Positions 43,248-52,596 of a DNA stretch of 64,000 nt are shown piece after piece. The position numbers and the translations under genes are program-made. The stretch is from Alphaproteobacteria bacterium (lineage in GTDB: Bacteria > Pseudomonadota > Alphaproteobacteria > Sphingomonadales > Sphingomonadaceae), in assembly GCA_018823905.1 (NCBI GenBank), contig JAHJHL010000159.1, positions 1 to 64,000 on the forward strand, written 5' to 3'. The notes under the pieces are model-generated. The model was given only the letters and a program-made list of their open reading frames with translations. It did no database searches and had not been told where the DNA came from. Position 1 is the first letter of the stretch. Every line of letters begins with the position of its first letter.

Positions 43248-44525
43248 ATGGACCATATTTTGTCACCATCATCGGGCCATGCCGCCGCGGTCGCCACCGA
43301 CGCGCATATGGCCGACGTGATCGACCTGTTTCGCGGCAATCCCGATCTGCGCGCGCTGGCAGTGCTCGATGCGAACGCACGCCCGATCGGCGTCATCCGC
43401 GAACAGCGGGTACGCGAACTGCTTTTCTGTCCCTTCTGGTTCTCGCTGATGCAGAATCCGACGATCGGCGGATCGATCGCTTCCATGATCGAACCTTGCC
43501 CGACCGCCGATGTCTCACGAGCGACGACCGAATTGCTGCGCATCGCAGCGCAGGGCAGCGGCCATGGTGAGTTGATCCTCGTCGAGCGTGGCCGTTTTGT
43601 CGAAACGCTCGACAGCGGCCAGCTCGCCAAGCTGGCGATGCTGCGCGACGTCGAACTGGCGCGGGAGGACGCCGCGCGGGCGACAAAGGTCGACGATGCG
43701 GGTCGCCGGTTTCAACAAGATATTACCGCTCTGACCGCTGTATTGTCCGACATGGCGCATCAGGTCGAAACTTTTGCTGCGACCCTGTCCGATCGCGCGC
43801 GGCAGACAGGGCGCGACGCGGTGACGGTGGCGGGGGCGACGGCGCAAACGCTGACGGGGCTGCACGAACTGGGCGAACGCGGTCATGCGCTCGCGGCGAC
43901 GATGGCAAAGATCGTCGACGATGGCTCCCGCGCCCGCGTCATTCGCGGCGAGGCGCATCGCAAAGTCCAGCAGGCGGGCGAACGGGCAGAGGCGCTCAAG
44001 ACTGCCAGCCAGGCGATCGAGCAGATGTTGGCGCTGATCATCGACATGGCGAGCCGCACCAACATGCTGGCGCTCAACGCCGGGATCGAAGCCGCGCACG
44101 CGGGTGAAGCCGGGCGCGGCTTTGCGGTCGTCGCGTCGGAGGTGAAGACGCTGGCCAACCAGACACGGTCGGCTGCGGGTGACATTGCCCAATATGTCGA
44201 TCATATACGCGACATTGTCGGTCAGGTGGCGGCCGGTTTTGGCGAGGTCGAACGCGCGATCGACGCCAATAATGGTTTCTCCGACGCGATCGACAGTGCC
44301 GTCGACGGGCAGAGCGCCACGACGCTCATGATTGCGAGCTATGTCGAACAGGCGGTCTCGGCAGGTCGCGAGATCGACCTGCGCGTCCAGGAAATCGGGC
44401 ACGGCGCCACCGCGGTCGGCGATGGCGCGCAGGCGCTTGGCGAATTATCGGCGGGACTGTCGGAGGCAGCGCGCTCGCTCGATCAACGCGCACGCCATTT
44501 CGTCGAAGCGGTCGCCGCCGCCTGA
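43248..44525 (+). CDS. Soluble methyl-accepting chemotaxis-type protein with CBS-like N-terminal domain
   Basis: The 425-residue protein has no membrane helix. Residues about 20-125 resemble a CBS-pair-like or related sensory domain ([24 protein letters not shown]), and the C-terminal half is a receptor signalling coiled coil whose tip has the canonical [20 protein letters not shown] and [15 protein letters not shown]. It would relay an internal signal to a CheA/CheW complex. No che genes are in the window, and no HAMP domain is evident. Start ATG 43248; RBS is weak. Confidence 0.85.
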   Translation: MDHILSPSSGHAAAVATDAHMADVIDLFRGNPDLRALAVLDANARPIGVIREQRVRELLFCPFWFSLMQNPTIGGSIASMIEPCPTADVSRATTELLRIAAQGSGHGELILVERGRFVETLDSGQLAKLAMLRDVELAREDAARATKVDDAGRRFQQDITALTAVLSDMAHQVETFAATLSDRARQTGRDAVTVAGATAQTLTGLHELGERGHALAATMAKIVDDGSRARVIRGEAHRKVQQAGERAEALKTASQAIEQMLALIIDMASRTNMLALNAGIEAAHAGEAGRGFAVVASEVKTLANQTRSAAGDIAQYVDHIRDIVGQVAAGFGEVERAIDANNGFSDAIDSAVDGQSATTLMIASYVEQAVSAGREIDLRVQEIGHGATAVGDGAQALGELSAGLSEAARSLDQRARHFVEAVAAA

Positions 44526-44623
44526 AATTCTGCGTCACCGCAAAGACTTGCTCGCCCGGCCAGCCCTGATAGGATGGCAGGGCGCCGGAGGCGTCCATGG
44601 CCGCCGGTGGGGAGGAGGGTCAC

Positions 44624-45349
44624 ATGACGAATATGCAAAAAGGCTTGGCCGAGTTGATCGGCACATTCTGGCTTGTCTTCGGCGGCTGCGGCAGCGCGGT
44701 GCTGGCGGCGGCGTTTCCCGATGTCGGCATCGGATTGCTCGGGGTGTCACTCGCGTTCGGTCTGACGGTCGTCACCATGGCCTATGCGATCGGCCATATC
44801 TCGGGCTGCCACCTCAACCCAGCGGTCACCGTCGGGCTGTGGGCGGGCGGGCGCTTCGACGCGCGCGACATCCCGCTTTATGTCGGCGCGCAGGTCGTCG
44901 GTGCCGTGATCGCGGCGTTCCTGCTGTTCTATATCGCCAGCGGCAATCCTGCCTATGATCTTGCGACCAACGGGCTTGCGGCCAATGGTTTTGATGCCGG
45001 ATCGCCGGGGGGCTACGACATCTGGTCGGGCTTCATCATCGAGATCGTGCTCACCGCCTTCTTCCTGTGGATCATCATGGGATCGACCGACGGTCGCGCG
45101 CCCGCGGGCTTTGCGCCACTCGCGATCGGCTTGGCATTGACGCTGATCCACCTGATCTCGATCCCGGTCACCAACACCTCGGTCAATCCGGCGCGCAGCA
45201 CCGGTCCCGCGCTGGTGGTCGGTGGCCTCGCTATCCAGCAATTGTGGCTGTTCTGGCTCGCCCCCCTGATCGGCGGGGCGGTCGGCGGCCTGCTCTACAA
45301 GACGCTGGGCGCCGACACCTTCCCGAAACCGAATATCGAGGGGGAATAG
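44624..45349 (+). CDS. aqpZ: Aquaporin Z
   Basis: The 241-residue membrane protein has six helices and both NPA boxes (CHLNPAVT and TSVNPARS), with an arginine after the second NPA and the Phe/His-type narrow filter expected for water-specific AqpZ. It passes water across the inner membrane under osmotic change. ATG 44624 follows GGAGGAGGG. A long inverted-repeat region follows at 45366-45513. Confidence 0.96.
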   Translation: MTNMQKGLAELIGTFWLVFGGCGSAVLAAAFPDVGIGLLGVSLAFGLTVVTMAYAIGHISGCHLNPAVTVGLWAGGRFDARDIPLYVGAQVVGAVIAAFLLFYIASGNPAYDLATNGLAANGFDAGSPGGYDIWSGFIIEIVLTAFFLWIIMGSTDGRAPAGFAPLAIGLALTLIHLISIPVTNTSVNPARSTGPALVVGGLAIQQLWLFWLAPLIGGAVGGLLYKTLGADTFPKPNIEGE

Positions 45350-45365
45350 TCACGTCGAGTTAAGC

Positions 45366-45513
45366 GTGTGTCCCCGCGAAGGAGCATCGGGTTGGATCGT
45401 CCCCCGGACGATCCTTGACCATGCGGGGCATGGTCATCCCGATACTGACCCGTCTCCGGTGGGTTCAAGTTTGCGCCGACCGGAGATGGGCTCCCGCCTT
45501 CGCGGGAGCACGC
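45366..45513. repeat. Complex intergenic inverted-repeat element with CCCGCGAAGG arms
   Basis: Outer arms CCCGCGAAGG and CCTTCGCGGG enclose hairpins GGATCGTC/GACGATCC (45394-45414), GACCATGC/GCATGGTC (45417-45435), and TCTCCGGT/ACCGGAGA. It lies between aqpZ and galU. The outer arm sequence matches that of the element at 7036-7154. Confidence 0.75.
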
Positions 45514-45538
45514 GGCCAATTTAAAATCGCGGATAGCG

Positions 45539-46402
45539 CTACTTCAGCAGATCGATCGCAAATGCGCGGACTTCGGCGGCGATGTCAGGGCGTTCGAGCG
45601 CGACCGCCAGATTGGCCTGGATATAGCCCGCCTTTGATCCGCAGTCGTACCGCGCGCCGTCAAAGGTCACGGCGTGGAACGGCTGGGTGCCGATCATCGA
45701 CGCCATCGCGTCGGTCAGCTGAATTTCGCCACCCGCGCCTTTTTCCTGTCCCTCAAGTACCCGCATCACCTCGGGCTGGAGGATGTAGCGGCCGGAGACG
45801 ATCAGGTTCGACGGTGCGTCCTCGACCTTCGGCTTTTCAACCAGTCCGGTGACCTCGGTCAGCGCCCCGTCGCGCGCGCCCGGCGCAATCACGCCATAGG
45901 AGGACACCTGTGCGCGCGGCACCTCGAGCACCGAGATGAGGTTGCCGCCGACCTGGTGGTACGCATCGACCATCTGCTTCATGCAGCCTGGCGATCCGTG
46001 CATGAACTCGTCGGGCAGGAAGATCGCAAAGGGTTCGTCACCGACGATCGCGCGCGCGCACCAGATCGCATGGCCCAGCCCGAGCGGTTCCTGCTGGCGG
46101 ACGTAAGCGCAATTGCCGGGGCCAAGCCGCGTCGGTTCCAGCACCGACAGATGCTTGCCGCGCTCGGACATCGTCTTTTCCAGCTCGAACGCGACATCGA
46201 AATGATCCTCGATCGCGCTCTTGCCGCGGCCGGTGACAAAGATCATCTGCTCGATCCCCGCCTCGCGCGCCTCGTCGACCGCATATTGGATCAGCGGGCG
46301 ATCGACGATCGGCAGCATCTCCTTGGGGATCGCCTTGGTCGCCGGCAGGAAGCGCGTGCCGAGACCGGCAACGGGAAAAACGGCTTTGCGGATCGGTTTC
46401 AT
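45539..46402 (-). CDS. galU: UTP--glucose-1-phosphate uridylyltransferase
   Basis: GalU makes UDP-glucose, precursor of polysaccharides and lipid glycosides. The 287-residue protein starts with the nucleotidyltransferase motif GLGTRFLPATKAIPKEMLPI and continues RPLIQYAVDEAREAGIEQMIFVTGRGK, all typical of the GalU family. Length is normal. It is separated by 56 bases from the YfiB-like gene upstream. Confidence 0.96.
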   Translation of the reverse strand: MKPIRKAVFPVAGLGTRFLPATKAIPKEMLPIVDRPLIQYAVDEAREAGIEQMIFVTGRGKSAIEDHFDVAFELEKTMSERGKHLSVLEPTRLGPGNCAYVRQQEPLGLGHAIWCARAIVGDEPFAIFLPDEFMHGSPGCMKQMVDAYHQVGGNLISVLEVPRAQVSSYGVIAPGARDGALTEVTGLVEKPKVEDAPSNLIVSGRYILQPEVMRVLEGQEKGAGGEIQLTDAMASMIGTQPFHAVTFDGARYDCGSKAGYIQANLAVALERPDIAAEVRAFAIDLLK

Positions 46403-46457
46403 GGGCGGTGGCTTAGCCGCAATGCGCCCGCAAGAAAAGTCGAACCGGCCATGGATA

Positions 46458-46964
46458 TTACGGCAATTGCGGTGCCACGATCATCACGACCCGGCGGTTG
46501 TCCTGGCGACCTTCCTCGGTATCGTTGCTCGACATCGGCACAGCTTCGCCGCGCCCGACGATCTGGTCGGGCGAAAGCTGCATTCCGCTCGCCTGCATCG
46601 GCGCCGCGACTGCGGCGGCGCGCGCCTGTGACAGCGTCAGATTATAGGCAGCCGCGCCGACCGAATCGGTATGACCCTCGACGCGCGCGGTGGTGATGCC
46701 GACGCCGACCAGCCGGGATGCGATCCGGGCAATGTGCGCCTGCTGCTCGGCGGATATCGCACTCTCATTGGTCTGGAACAGCAAGCGTTCAGGCATGTTC
46801 AACGACCAGTCGAAACCCTGATCGACAAAGCCCTCGGCCTTCAGGACGGCGATTTGCTCGGGCGTGAAGCCGGTCGGTGCCGGCACGCTTTGGCAGGCCG
46901 CAAGCAGGGAAGCGCAGAGGATAAGAAGCAAGCTTCGGATCGAGTGGGGAATAGTCTGGGTCAC
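46458..46964 (-). CDS. OmpA-family lipoprotein, YfiB-like
   Basis: The 168-residue precursor has a lipobox (LLAACQ, Cys24) and a C-terminal OmpA-like peptidoglycan-binding domain (ARVEGHTDSVGAAAYNLTLSQARAAAV). In the Yfi system YfiB tethers YfiR in the periplasm and relieves inhibition of YfiN. It follows the diguanylate cyclase gene by 16 bases and, with YfiR-like at 48195, completes an operon in the order R-N-B. Confidence 0.82.
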   Translation of the reverse strand: MTQTIPHSIRSLLLILCASLLAACQSVPAPTGFTPEQIAVLKAEGFVDQGFDWSLNMPERLLFQTNESAISAEQQAHIARIASRLVGVGITTARVEGHTDSVGAAAYNLTLSQARAAAVAAPMQASGMQLSPDQIVGRGEAVPMSSNDTEEGRQDNRRVVMIVAPQLP

Positions 46965-46980
46965 GGGATATCTCCGATGG

Positions 46981-48198
46981 TCACACGCGGGAACGGTTGC
47001 GCAATTTGTCGGCGTACATGGCGGCGTCTGCGGCGGTCAGCAGGGCTGTCGCATCGCCGCCTTGGTCGGGATAAACCGCGACGCCGACACTGACCGATGC
47101 GTGATAGGTCTCGCCGCCAGGAAGCTCGACGGGTTGGGCTACGCAGGCGCGAATGCTCCTCGCCAGGTTGTCGGGAACGACGTCCGCGTCGAGGGGGTCG
47201 ACGATCACGACAAATTCGTCGCCGCCGATGCGCGCCGCGAAATCGCCCTTGCGCAACGTTTCCTTGATCCACGCTGACAGCGCGACCAACACCGCATCGC
47301 CTGCGGCATGGCCGAAGCTATCGTTCGCCGCCTTGAAATTGTCGGCGTCGATGAACAGCAGTGCAAAGCGCTCGCTGCGCGTGTCGGCGGCCGCGATGCG
47401 TTGCGCCAGTTGCTCGTCAAAAGAATCGCGGTTCGGCAGCGCGGTCAGCGTGTCGTGCGACGCCCGGTGCGCAAGCAGGGCGCGCTCGCTTTCCATGTTC
47501 CCCTGCCAGCCGTGCAATTCATCGAGCAAGGCATTGATGTCGCCGCCCAGCCGGTCGAGCTCCGCAATTCCCAATGGCTTGACGCGCTTGTCGAACCGGC
47601 GGTGCAGGCGCACATCGTGCGCGACCGTCGCGATCTCGTTCAGCGGCTTGACCAGTTCATATTCGAACCGCCGCGCCAGAAAGATCGTGCCGAACGCGGT
47701 GATCAGCAGGCAACCGAGCCCGGCGAGCAAGCCAATTCGGACATAATCGATCAGCGTCGAGCTATCGCCCCACACCTCGACCGTGCCGATCGCCGACCCG
47801 TTGCGCCGGACAGTCACGGCAAAAGGATGCGGAAAGAACAGGCGGCTGAGCAACGGCGCGGGGTCGGCGGTGGGCGATGCCCATTGCACCAGCGCCTGCC
47901 CGCGATCGTCAAGCACTCGTAACCTGGCGATGCCCGGGATGCGCGTCAGCGGCTCGATCCCCTCGCGCGCCGCTTGCGGGTCGTTGAACACAAGCGCAGG
48001 TTCGACGCCATAAGCGCCAAGCTGCGCCGCCAGTTCCATATTGCGATCGGCATAGCCGCGCAGCGCGGTCACGCCGGCGAGCAGGATGGTCAGGCCTGAC
48101 AGCGCGACGGCGAACAAGGTTATCCCGAAATGAAAGCGGGATAACAGCTTCTGTAAGGTCGTTCGCGCGCCGATCCGCTCGGGAGGCTTGCCGGTCAT
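46981..48198 (-). CDS. Diguanylate cyclase, YfiN/TpbB-like
   Basis: The 405-residue protein has two membrane helices flanking a periplasmic CHASE8-like domain (residues about 45-150), a HAMP-like linker and a GGDEF domain. GGDEF is at 325-329 and the inhibitory RxxD site (RKGD) is five residues before it, so the enzyme should be active and product-inhibited, making cyclic-di-GMP. In the Yfi system YfiR binds and inhibits the periplasmic domain. ATG 48198 overlaps the YfiR stop (ATGA). Confidence 0.88.
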   Translation of the reverse strand: MTGKPPERIGARTTLQKLLSRFHFGITLFAVALSGLTILLAGVTALRGYADRNMELAAQLGAYGVEPALVFNDPQAAREGIEPLTRIPGIARLRVLDDRGQALVQWASPTADPAPLLSRLFFPHPFAVTVRRNGSAIGTVEVWGDSSTLIDYVRIGLLAGLGCLLITAFGTIFLARRFEYELVKPLNEIATVAHDVRLHRRFDKRVKPLGIAELDRLGGDINALLDELHGWQGNMESERALLAHRASHDTLTALPNRDSFDEQLAQRIAAADTRSERFALLFIDADNFKAANDSFGHAAGDAVLVALSAWIKETLRKGDFAARIGGDEFVVIVDPLDADVVPDNLARSIRACVAQPVELPGGETYHASVSVGVAVYPDQGGDATALLTAADAAMYADKLRNRSRV

Positions 48199-48740
48199 GA
48201 CGCGCCTCCGTCGCTGCGCCCGATGCTCAGAACGCGCGGGTCGATCCGGAGCGGGCCGCGTGCGATGGCATCGAGATTGACCGAAAAGCTGAGACTGGCC
48301 GCGCGTTCGTTCATGCAAAACATCGCACCATAAATGCAGGCCGCGTCATCGTCGGTGATGGTCAGGACCGGGCGACCGCGAACCCACGCGATCAATTTTT
48401 GCCGGTCGGGAACGGGCATGCGGCCCATAAACAGGATGTCGCAGTCGTTACGACCGGTGACCGCCGTAGTGCTGATGCGCCGCACCAGAACGGTCCCGCG
48501 GCCGGGGACGCCGGGCGCCAGACGGTTGGTCAGCCGCGGCGTTCCGACCACGCACATGACACGAATGGTCTCCGCTGAACCCGTCGGCCACCACACATAG
48601 CTGGCGATGCCGCCAACCATCCGGTTGACCGCGCGAGCCATGCCATCCTCGTTATCATCGACGATCGTCTGGCTTGCGGCCTGGGCCGACATCTGGGGCG
48701 TCGTCAGCGACGCGCCAATCAGAAACAGCGATGCCAGCAC
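48195..48740 (-). CDS. YfiR family periplasmic repressor of the diguanylate cyclase
   Basis: The 181-residue precursor has a signal peptide (to about residue 20) and the YfiR fold pattern, with four cysteines (63, 100, 135, 142) that could form two disulfides as in Pseudomonas YfiR, where their oxidation state affects stability. Start is GTG at 48740. It is the first gene of the YfiR-N-B operon and is coupled to YfiN by a four-base overlap. The gap to msrA (48741-48880) is expected to carry the promoter. Confidence 0.83.
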   Translation of the reverse strand: MLASLFLIGASLTTPQMSAQAASQTIVDDNEDGMARAVNRMVGGIASYVWWPTGSAETIRVMCVVGTPRLTNRLAPGVPGRGTVLVRRISTTAVTGRNDCDILFMGRMPVPDRQKLIAWVRGRPVLTITDDDAACIYGAMFCMNERAASLSFSVNLDAIARGPLRIDPRVLSIGRSDGGAS

Positions 48741-48880
48741 CTTGCAGCGACCCCCAACTGCGCTTGACCCTAGTCTGCCCCAGCGCGGGGGTGTCCGCTA
48801 GTCAAAAGGATTGGAAAGTCAATGAAAAGTGACGTCATGCGGCCATTTGGCAACAGTTCGGCGCGGGGTGCGCGCGCCGC

Positions 48881-49417
48881 CTATTCGGGGCGCAGCCGGT
48901 CGGCAAACCCCTTGCGCAGTTTCGCCAGCTTCGGCGGGATAACCGCCATGCAATAGGGATTGCGCTGGCCTTCGCCGTCCCAATAGGATTGGTGGTAATC
49001 CTCGGCCGGGTACCAGGTGGACGCCGGCTCGATCATCGTGACGATCGGCGCCGACCAATCTGCCTGCGCCCGCTCGATTGCGGCGCGCGCGGCGTCGCCT
49101 TGCGGGGCATCAAGTGGAAACAGCGCGCTGCGATACTGGGTGCCGACGTCGTTACCCTGGCGGTTCAGCGTTGTCGGGTCGTGCGTCGCGAAATGGACGT
49201 CAAGCAGGTCGTCGTAGCTGATGACCGTTGGATCAAAGGTGATACGGATCGCCTCGGCATGGCCCGTATCGCCGCCACACACCTGCTTATAGGTTGGATC
49301 GGCGACCTGACCGCCGATATAGCCGCTTTCGACGCGCTCGACGCCCGCCAGCGATTGGAACACCGCCTCGGTGCACCAGAAGCAGCCTCCGGCGAAAATG
49401 GCGGTTTCGTGGGTCAT
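48881..49417 (-). CDS. msrA: Peptide-methionine (S)-S-oxide reductase
   Basis: MsrA repairs methionine S-sulfoxide in proteins with thioredoxin. The 178-residue enzyme has the active-site motif [11 protein letters not shown] with nucleophile Cys12 and the substrate-binding segments [26 protein letters not shown]. Length is normal. The terminal region lacks the extra recycling Cys pair seen in some MsrA forms. Confidence 0.96.
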   Translation of the reverse strand: MTHETAIFAGGCFWCTEAVFQSLAGVERVESGYIGGQVADPTYKQVCGGDTGHAEAIRITFDPTVISYDDLLDVHFATHDPTTLNRQGNDVGTQYRSALFPLDAPQGDAARAAIERAQADWSAPIVTMIEPASTWYPAEDYHQSYWDGEGQRNPYCMAVIPPKLAKLRKGFADRLRPE

Positions 49418-49471
49418 TGGGTCGATCCTTGGTCGGGGGAGGGGAGTTTTACAGATAGGAAGCGACGGCGG

Positions 49472-50470
49472 CTATTCCAAGGGCGGCGGTGCGTCGATCA
49501 GTGGCGGATGCAGCGGCTGGTCCGATGCGCGCGCCGCAGCGATCAGCGCGGCTTCGGCTTCGAGCGAAGCGACGCGGTCGCGCCAACCCGGATGCGTCCC
49601 GGCCTGGAACAGCGGTCGCCCCTTGCGCTGACCGAAAGCGGTCCAGAAACGTGCCGCGGCCGCGGGGTCGTAACCCGCGCCGGCGAGTAGCCAAACCGAC
49701 AATCGGTCGGCCTCGACCTCGGTCTGCTTGAACAGCCGCGCGCTGCGCCCGAACTGTTTGCCCAGCCCGCGATCGACCCCGGCGGCATCAAGCCGCGCGC
49801 GATGGCGCAGGATATTGTGCGCCAGCTCGTGCGCGATCGCCGCGGCCAGTTCGTCGTCATCATTGGCAAATTGGGCTAATCCTTGATTGACCAGCACCAT
49901 CCGGCCATCGGCAACCGCGCCCGCCTTGGCGTCCGCTTCGACGCGGAAATCGCTGACGCATCCGGCGACGGGGGTGAGTGTAAACGCGCCTGTATCGCCC
50001 GTGTCGAGCGCGAGCGGAGCGGAGGGCGGAAGGGCGGCAAGCCATGTTTCAATCGCGGTGATCCGGGCAAAGGGGTGCGTATCGGCGCCTTCGGGGACGG
50101 CGCTGCCCTGCATCCCGGTAACCGCCGCACCGACGCGTAAGCCCGCATTCGCCGCGGGCGACGCCGGGGCTAACGCAGCGAGAAAAGGCGCGTCTCGGTC
50201 GGTGGCACCATAGACGGCAATCGCCTCCGCCCGCCGATCCGCATCGTAAAGCCTGGGATCGCCCCAGACCCAGCCGAATTGCGGCTGCTGCACCGGACAC
50301 CACGCGGCGTTGGCGGTGGTCAGGCGAAAGCCGATCGCCGCGACGCGCGCCTCCAGCGCCGCGAGCGCCGCATAGGGCGACGGATCGGCGGGCGCCGCGG
50401 CACCCGCTGGCCCGGCGGCGAGCAGCGACACGAAGGCAATAAAGGCGGAGGCGCGGTGCAACATCGGCAT
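49472..50470 (-). CDS. M48 family metalloprotease with PDZ-like region
   Basis: The 332-residue precursor has a signal peptide (to about residue 25). Residues about 95-150 have a PDZ-like stretch (SPAANAGLRVGAAVTGMQG). The zinc motif HELAH is at 214-218, with a later acidic ligand in EVEADRLSVWLL. It is unlike the other M48 protein here in size and C-terminal domain. A periplasmic or outer-membrane quality-control role is likely from the family. Starts ATG 50470, or ATG 50464. Confidence 0.83.
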   Translation of the reverse strand: MPMLHRASAFIAFVSLLAAGPAGAAAPADPSPYAALAALEARVAAIGFRLTTANAAWCPVQQPQFGWVWGDPRLYDADRRAEAIAVYGATDRDAPFLAALAPASPAANAGLRVGAAVTGMQGSAVPEGADTHPFARITAIETWLAALPPSAPLALDTGDTGAFTLTPVAGCVSDFRVEADAKAGAVADGRMVLVNQGLAQFANDDDELAAAIAHELAHNILRHRARLDAAGVDRGLGKQFGRSARLFKQTEVEADRLSVWLLAGAGYDPAAAARFWTAFGQRKGRPLFQAGTHPGWRDRVASLEAEAALIAAARASDQPLHPPLIDAPPPLE

Positions 50471-50567
50471 CGCTTATCAACGCGCGCCTGTCACGGCCAT
50501 GAATTTCCCCGCCCAGGACGCGCCCGCCTCTTGCCTATGACCGGGCAAGCGCCGATAGGGCGGGGCG

Positions 50568-51617
50568 ATGACGAACGCCGCTACCCTGTCCTCGCCCGCC
50601 GCCCGCCAACCCCGCCCCGCCGCGCTCGCACGCTGGCTTTGGGCCGTCGCCTTGCTGGTGGTCATCGTGGTCGGGGTCGGCGGGATCACCCGCCTGACCG
50701 AATCGGGGCTGTCGATCACCGAATGGCGTCCGGTATCGGGGGTGCTGCCGCCGCTGAACGAGGCCGACTGGATCGCGGAATTCGAGAAATACAAGCAGAT
50801 CCCCGAATATAAGGAGATCAACCTCGGCATGACGCTGGCCGGGTTCAAGGCGATCTTTTTCTGGGAATGGCTGCACCGCATTCTCGGCCGCGTGGTCGGC
50901 ATGGCGATGATCGTGCCGCTGGCGTGGTACGCTTGGCGCCGCGCGATCCCGGCAGGTTATGGCGTGCGGCTGTTCGCGCTGACGTCGCTCGTCGGGCTGC
51001 AGGGCGCGCTCGGCTGGTGGATGGTCGCTTCGGGGCTCGAATATCGCATCGATGTCAGCCATTTCCGCCTTGCGGCGCATTTGTTGACTGCACTGTTCTT
51101 GCTTGCCGGTCTGGTCTGGACGGCGCGTGACCTTGATGCCTTGGCGCGTGACCCGTCGGCGCGGCCCGCGCGGCTGACCGGCGGCGGCATTGCGGTGATC
51201 GCCATCCTGTTCATCCAATTGTTGCTTGGCGCGTGGGTCGCGGGGCTCAACGCGGGATTTGTCGCCAGCAGCTGGCCGCTGATGAACGATCATTTCGTGC
51301 CCGAAGGCATCGACTGGGCAGGGGGAGCATGGTTGGCGCTGACAAACGATTCCTTCCTGATCCATTTCCTGCATCGCTGGTGGTCGTGGATTGCGGCGCT
51401 GGCGCTGTTGCTGCTCGCGCGCGGTTTGTCGCGGTTCGGGGCAAAGCGTGAAGCCTCGCTGCTGATCGCGGTGGTCGCGGTGCAGATGCTGCTCGGTATC
51501 TGGACCGTCGTGTCGGGGGTGTCGATGTGGGTCGCCGTCGCGCATCAGGTAGTGGGGGCGATCCTCGTTGCTATCGCCGCCGCGGCGCTGCACCGGCTGG
51601 GGCGCACCGCCCAATGA
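50568..51617 (+). CDS. ctaA: Heme A synthase
   Basis: CtaA (COX15 type) oxidises the methyl group of heme O to give heme A for cytochrome aa3 oxidase. The 349-residue polytopic protein has the ITRLTESGLSITEWRPV signature, the FKAIFFWEWLHRILGR segment and the later HFLHRWWSW, with paired His heme ligands. It starts 98 bases after the divergent M48 gene. Its stop overlaps the start of the next gene (ATGATG at 51614-51619). Confidence 0.95.
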   Translation: MTNAATLSSPAARQPRPAALARWLWAVALLVVIVVGVGGITRLTESGLSITEWRPVSGVLPPLNEADWIAEFEKYKQIPEYKEINLGMTLAGFKAIFFWEWLHRILGRVVGMAMIVPLAWYAWRRAIPAGYGVRLFALTSLVGLQGALGWWMVASGLEYRIDVSHFRLAAHLLTALFLLAGLVWTARDLDALARDPSARPARLTGGGIAVIAILFIQLLLGAWVAGLNAGFVASSWPLMNDHFVPEGIDWAGGAWLALTNDSFLIHFLHRWWSWIAALALLLLARGLSRFGAKREASLLIAVVAVQMLLGIWTVVSGVSMWVAVAHQVVGAILVAIAAAALHRLGRTAQ

Positions 51618-52417
51618 TGCTGATCGGCGGTCTCGGCGGCGCGCTGCTGCTGATCGCTCAACCCTTGCCCGGCGAAGGCGCTGCGCCGCTCGCGCAGGGC
51701 ATGGCGCAGGTCCAGTTCGCTCCGCCCCTCGATCGCCCGATGACCTATCGCGTCACGACACGCCGCATCGGCCGCGACGGGTCGCTGATCAATTTCTCGC
51801 TGGTCTATGCGCTGCAATGGCAGTGGATCGGGCGTGGCTATCAGCTGCGATCGGTCTTGCAACGGATCGATTCGGACGCCCCGCCCGCGGTCACCCACGC
51901 GCTGACGCTGATGCTCCAACCGTTGATCGGTGAAGAACTCGTCTATCTTGTTGCCCCTGACGGCAGCCGTATCGATCTGGTAGATCCCGAAGGCCTGTGG
52001 GAGCGGGCGACGGCGCGGATCGAGACCGCCGCCGCCGATGATGGGCGTGCCGAGGCCCGGCAGCTGGCACAGCTGATCGCAGCACTGTCAGAGGCTGAAC
52101 GCGACCGGTTGACGACCGCCGATGTACGCGCGCTCGTTGCCCCTGCGAATGTCGCGATCCCTCTCTCGGCAGCGCGTGAGGGCTCGAGCGTGTCGATTTC
52201 GCACGACGGGACACGACGTACAATCGCCAAGGTTGAGCATAGTTCGGCGGCAGCCGGGGGCCGCACCCCGCCCCTCGAAATCGATCATCTTTGGACCATC
52301 GATACCGTCACTGGACTGTTGTTGCAGGAACGGCGACAAAGCTGGATTATCGACGCCGATGGCAGCGGACGGACACTGGTTGAAGAACGGGTGCGGGCGC
52401 TCGAGGGTGCTCCGTAA
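51614..52417 (+). CDS. Hypothetical exported protein between ctaA and rplM
   Basis: No family is recognised. The 267-residue product begins with a hydrophobic signal-like segment (MMLIGGLGGALLLIAQPLPGE) and continues as a beta-rich soluble domain, with a helical acidic part at about residues 140-175 (ARIETAAADDGRAEARQLAQLIAALSEAERDR). It is translationally coupled to ctaA by a four-base overlap, which hints at envelope or cytochrome-oxidase-related function, but nothing in the sequence proves it. Confidence 0.65.
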   Translation: MMLIGGLGGALLLIAQPLPGEGAAPLAQGMAQVQFAPPLDRPMTYRVTTRRIGRDGSLINFSLVYALQWQWIGRGYQLRSVLQRIDSDAPPAVTHALTLMLQPLIGEELVYLVAPDGSRIDLVDPEGLWERATARIETAAADDGRAEARQLAQLIAALSEAERDRLTTADVRALVAPANVAIPLSAAREGSSVSISHDGTRRTIAKVEHSSAAAGGRTPPLEIDHLWTIDTVTGLLLQERRQSWIIDADGSGRTLVEERVRALEGAP

Positions 52418-52423
52418 AACTCA

Positions 52424-52439
52424 GGGTATCATAATACCC
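52424..52439 (+). other. Short hairpin upstream of rplM
   Basis: GGGTAT-cata-ATACCC is a perfect 6-bp stem right after the ctaA-linked gene stop. No T tract follows, so it is not a typical rho-independent terminator; an mRNA end protector or a stop signal are possible. Confidence 0.5.
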
Positions 52440-52460
52440 GTCAGCAAAGCCGCGATCTGC

Positions 52461-52489
52461 TTGACTTTCCGCCCGCTTGGCGTCATTGG
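52461..52489 (+). promoter_or_regulatory. Possible rplM-rpsI promoter
   Basis: TTGACT at 52461-52466 is a good -35 hexamer; 17 bases downstream the -10 position reads CATTGG, a weak match. It would place a transcription start about 100 bases before the rplM start. Support is by sequence only. Confidence 0.4.
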
Positions 52490-52596
52490 CCCGCTCCGAA
52501 GCGCCGCTGCGTCCCTCGTGGATCAGGCGGCGCGGTTTGTTTCGGGCCGTGGGGCATTGCTCCATCGCCCAGTCCCTATCTGTCAAGGAGCGTGCC

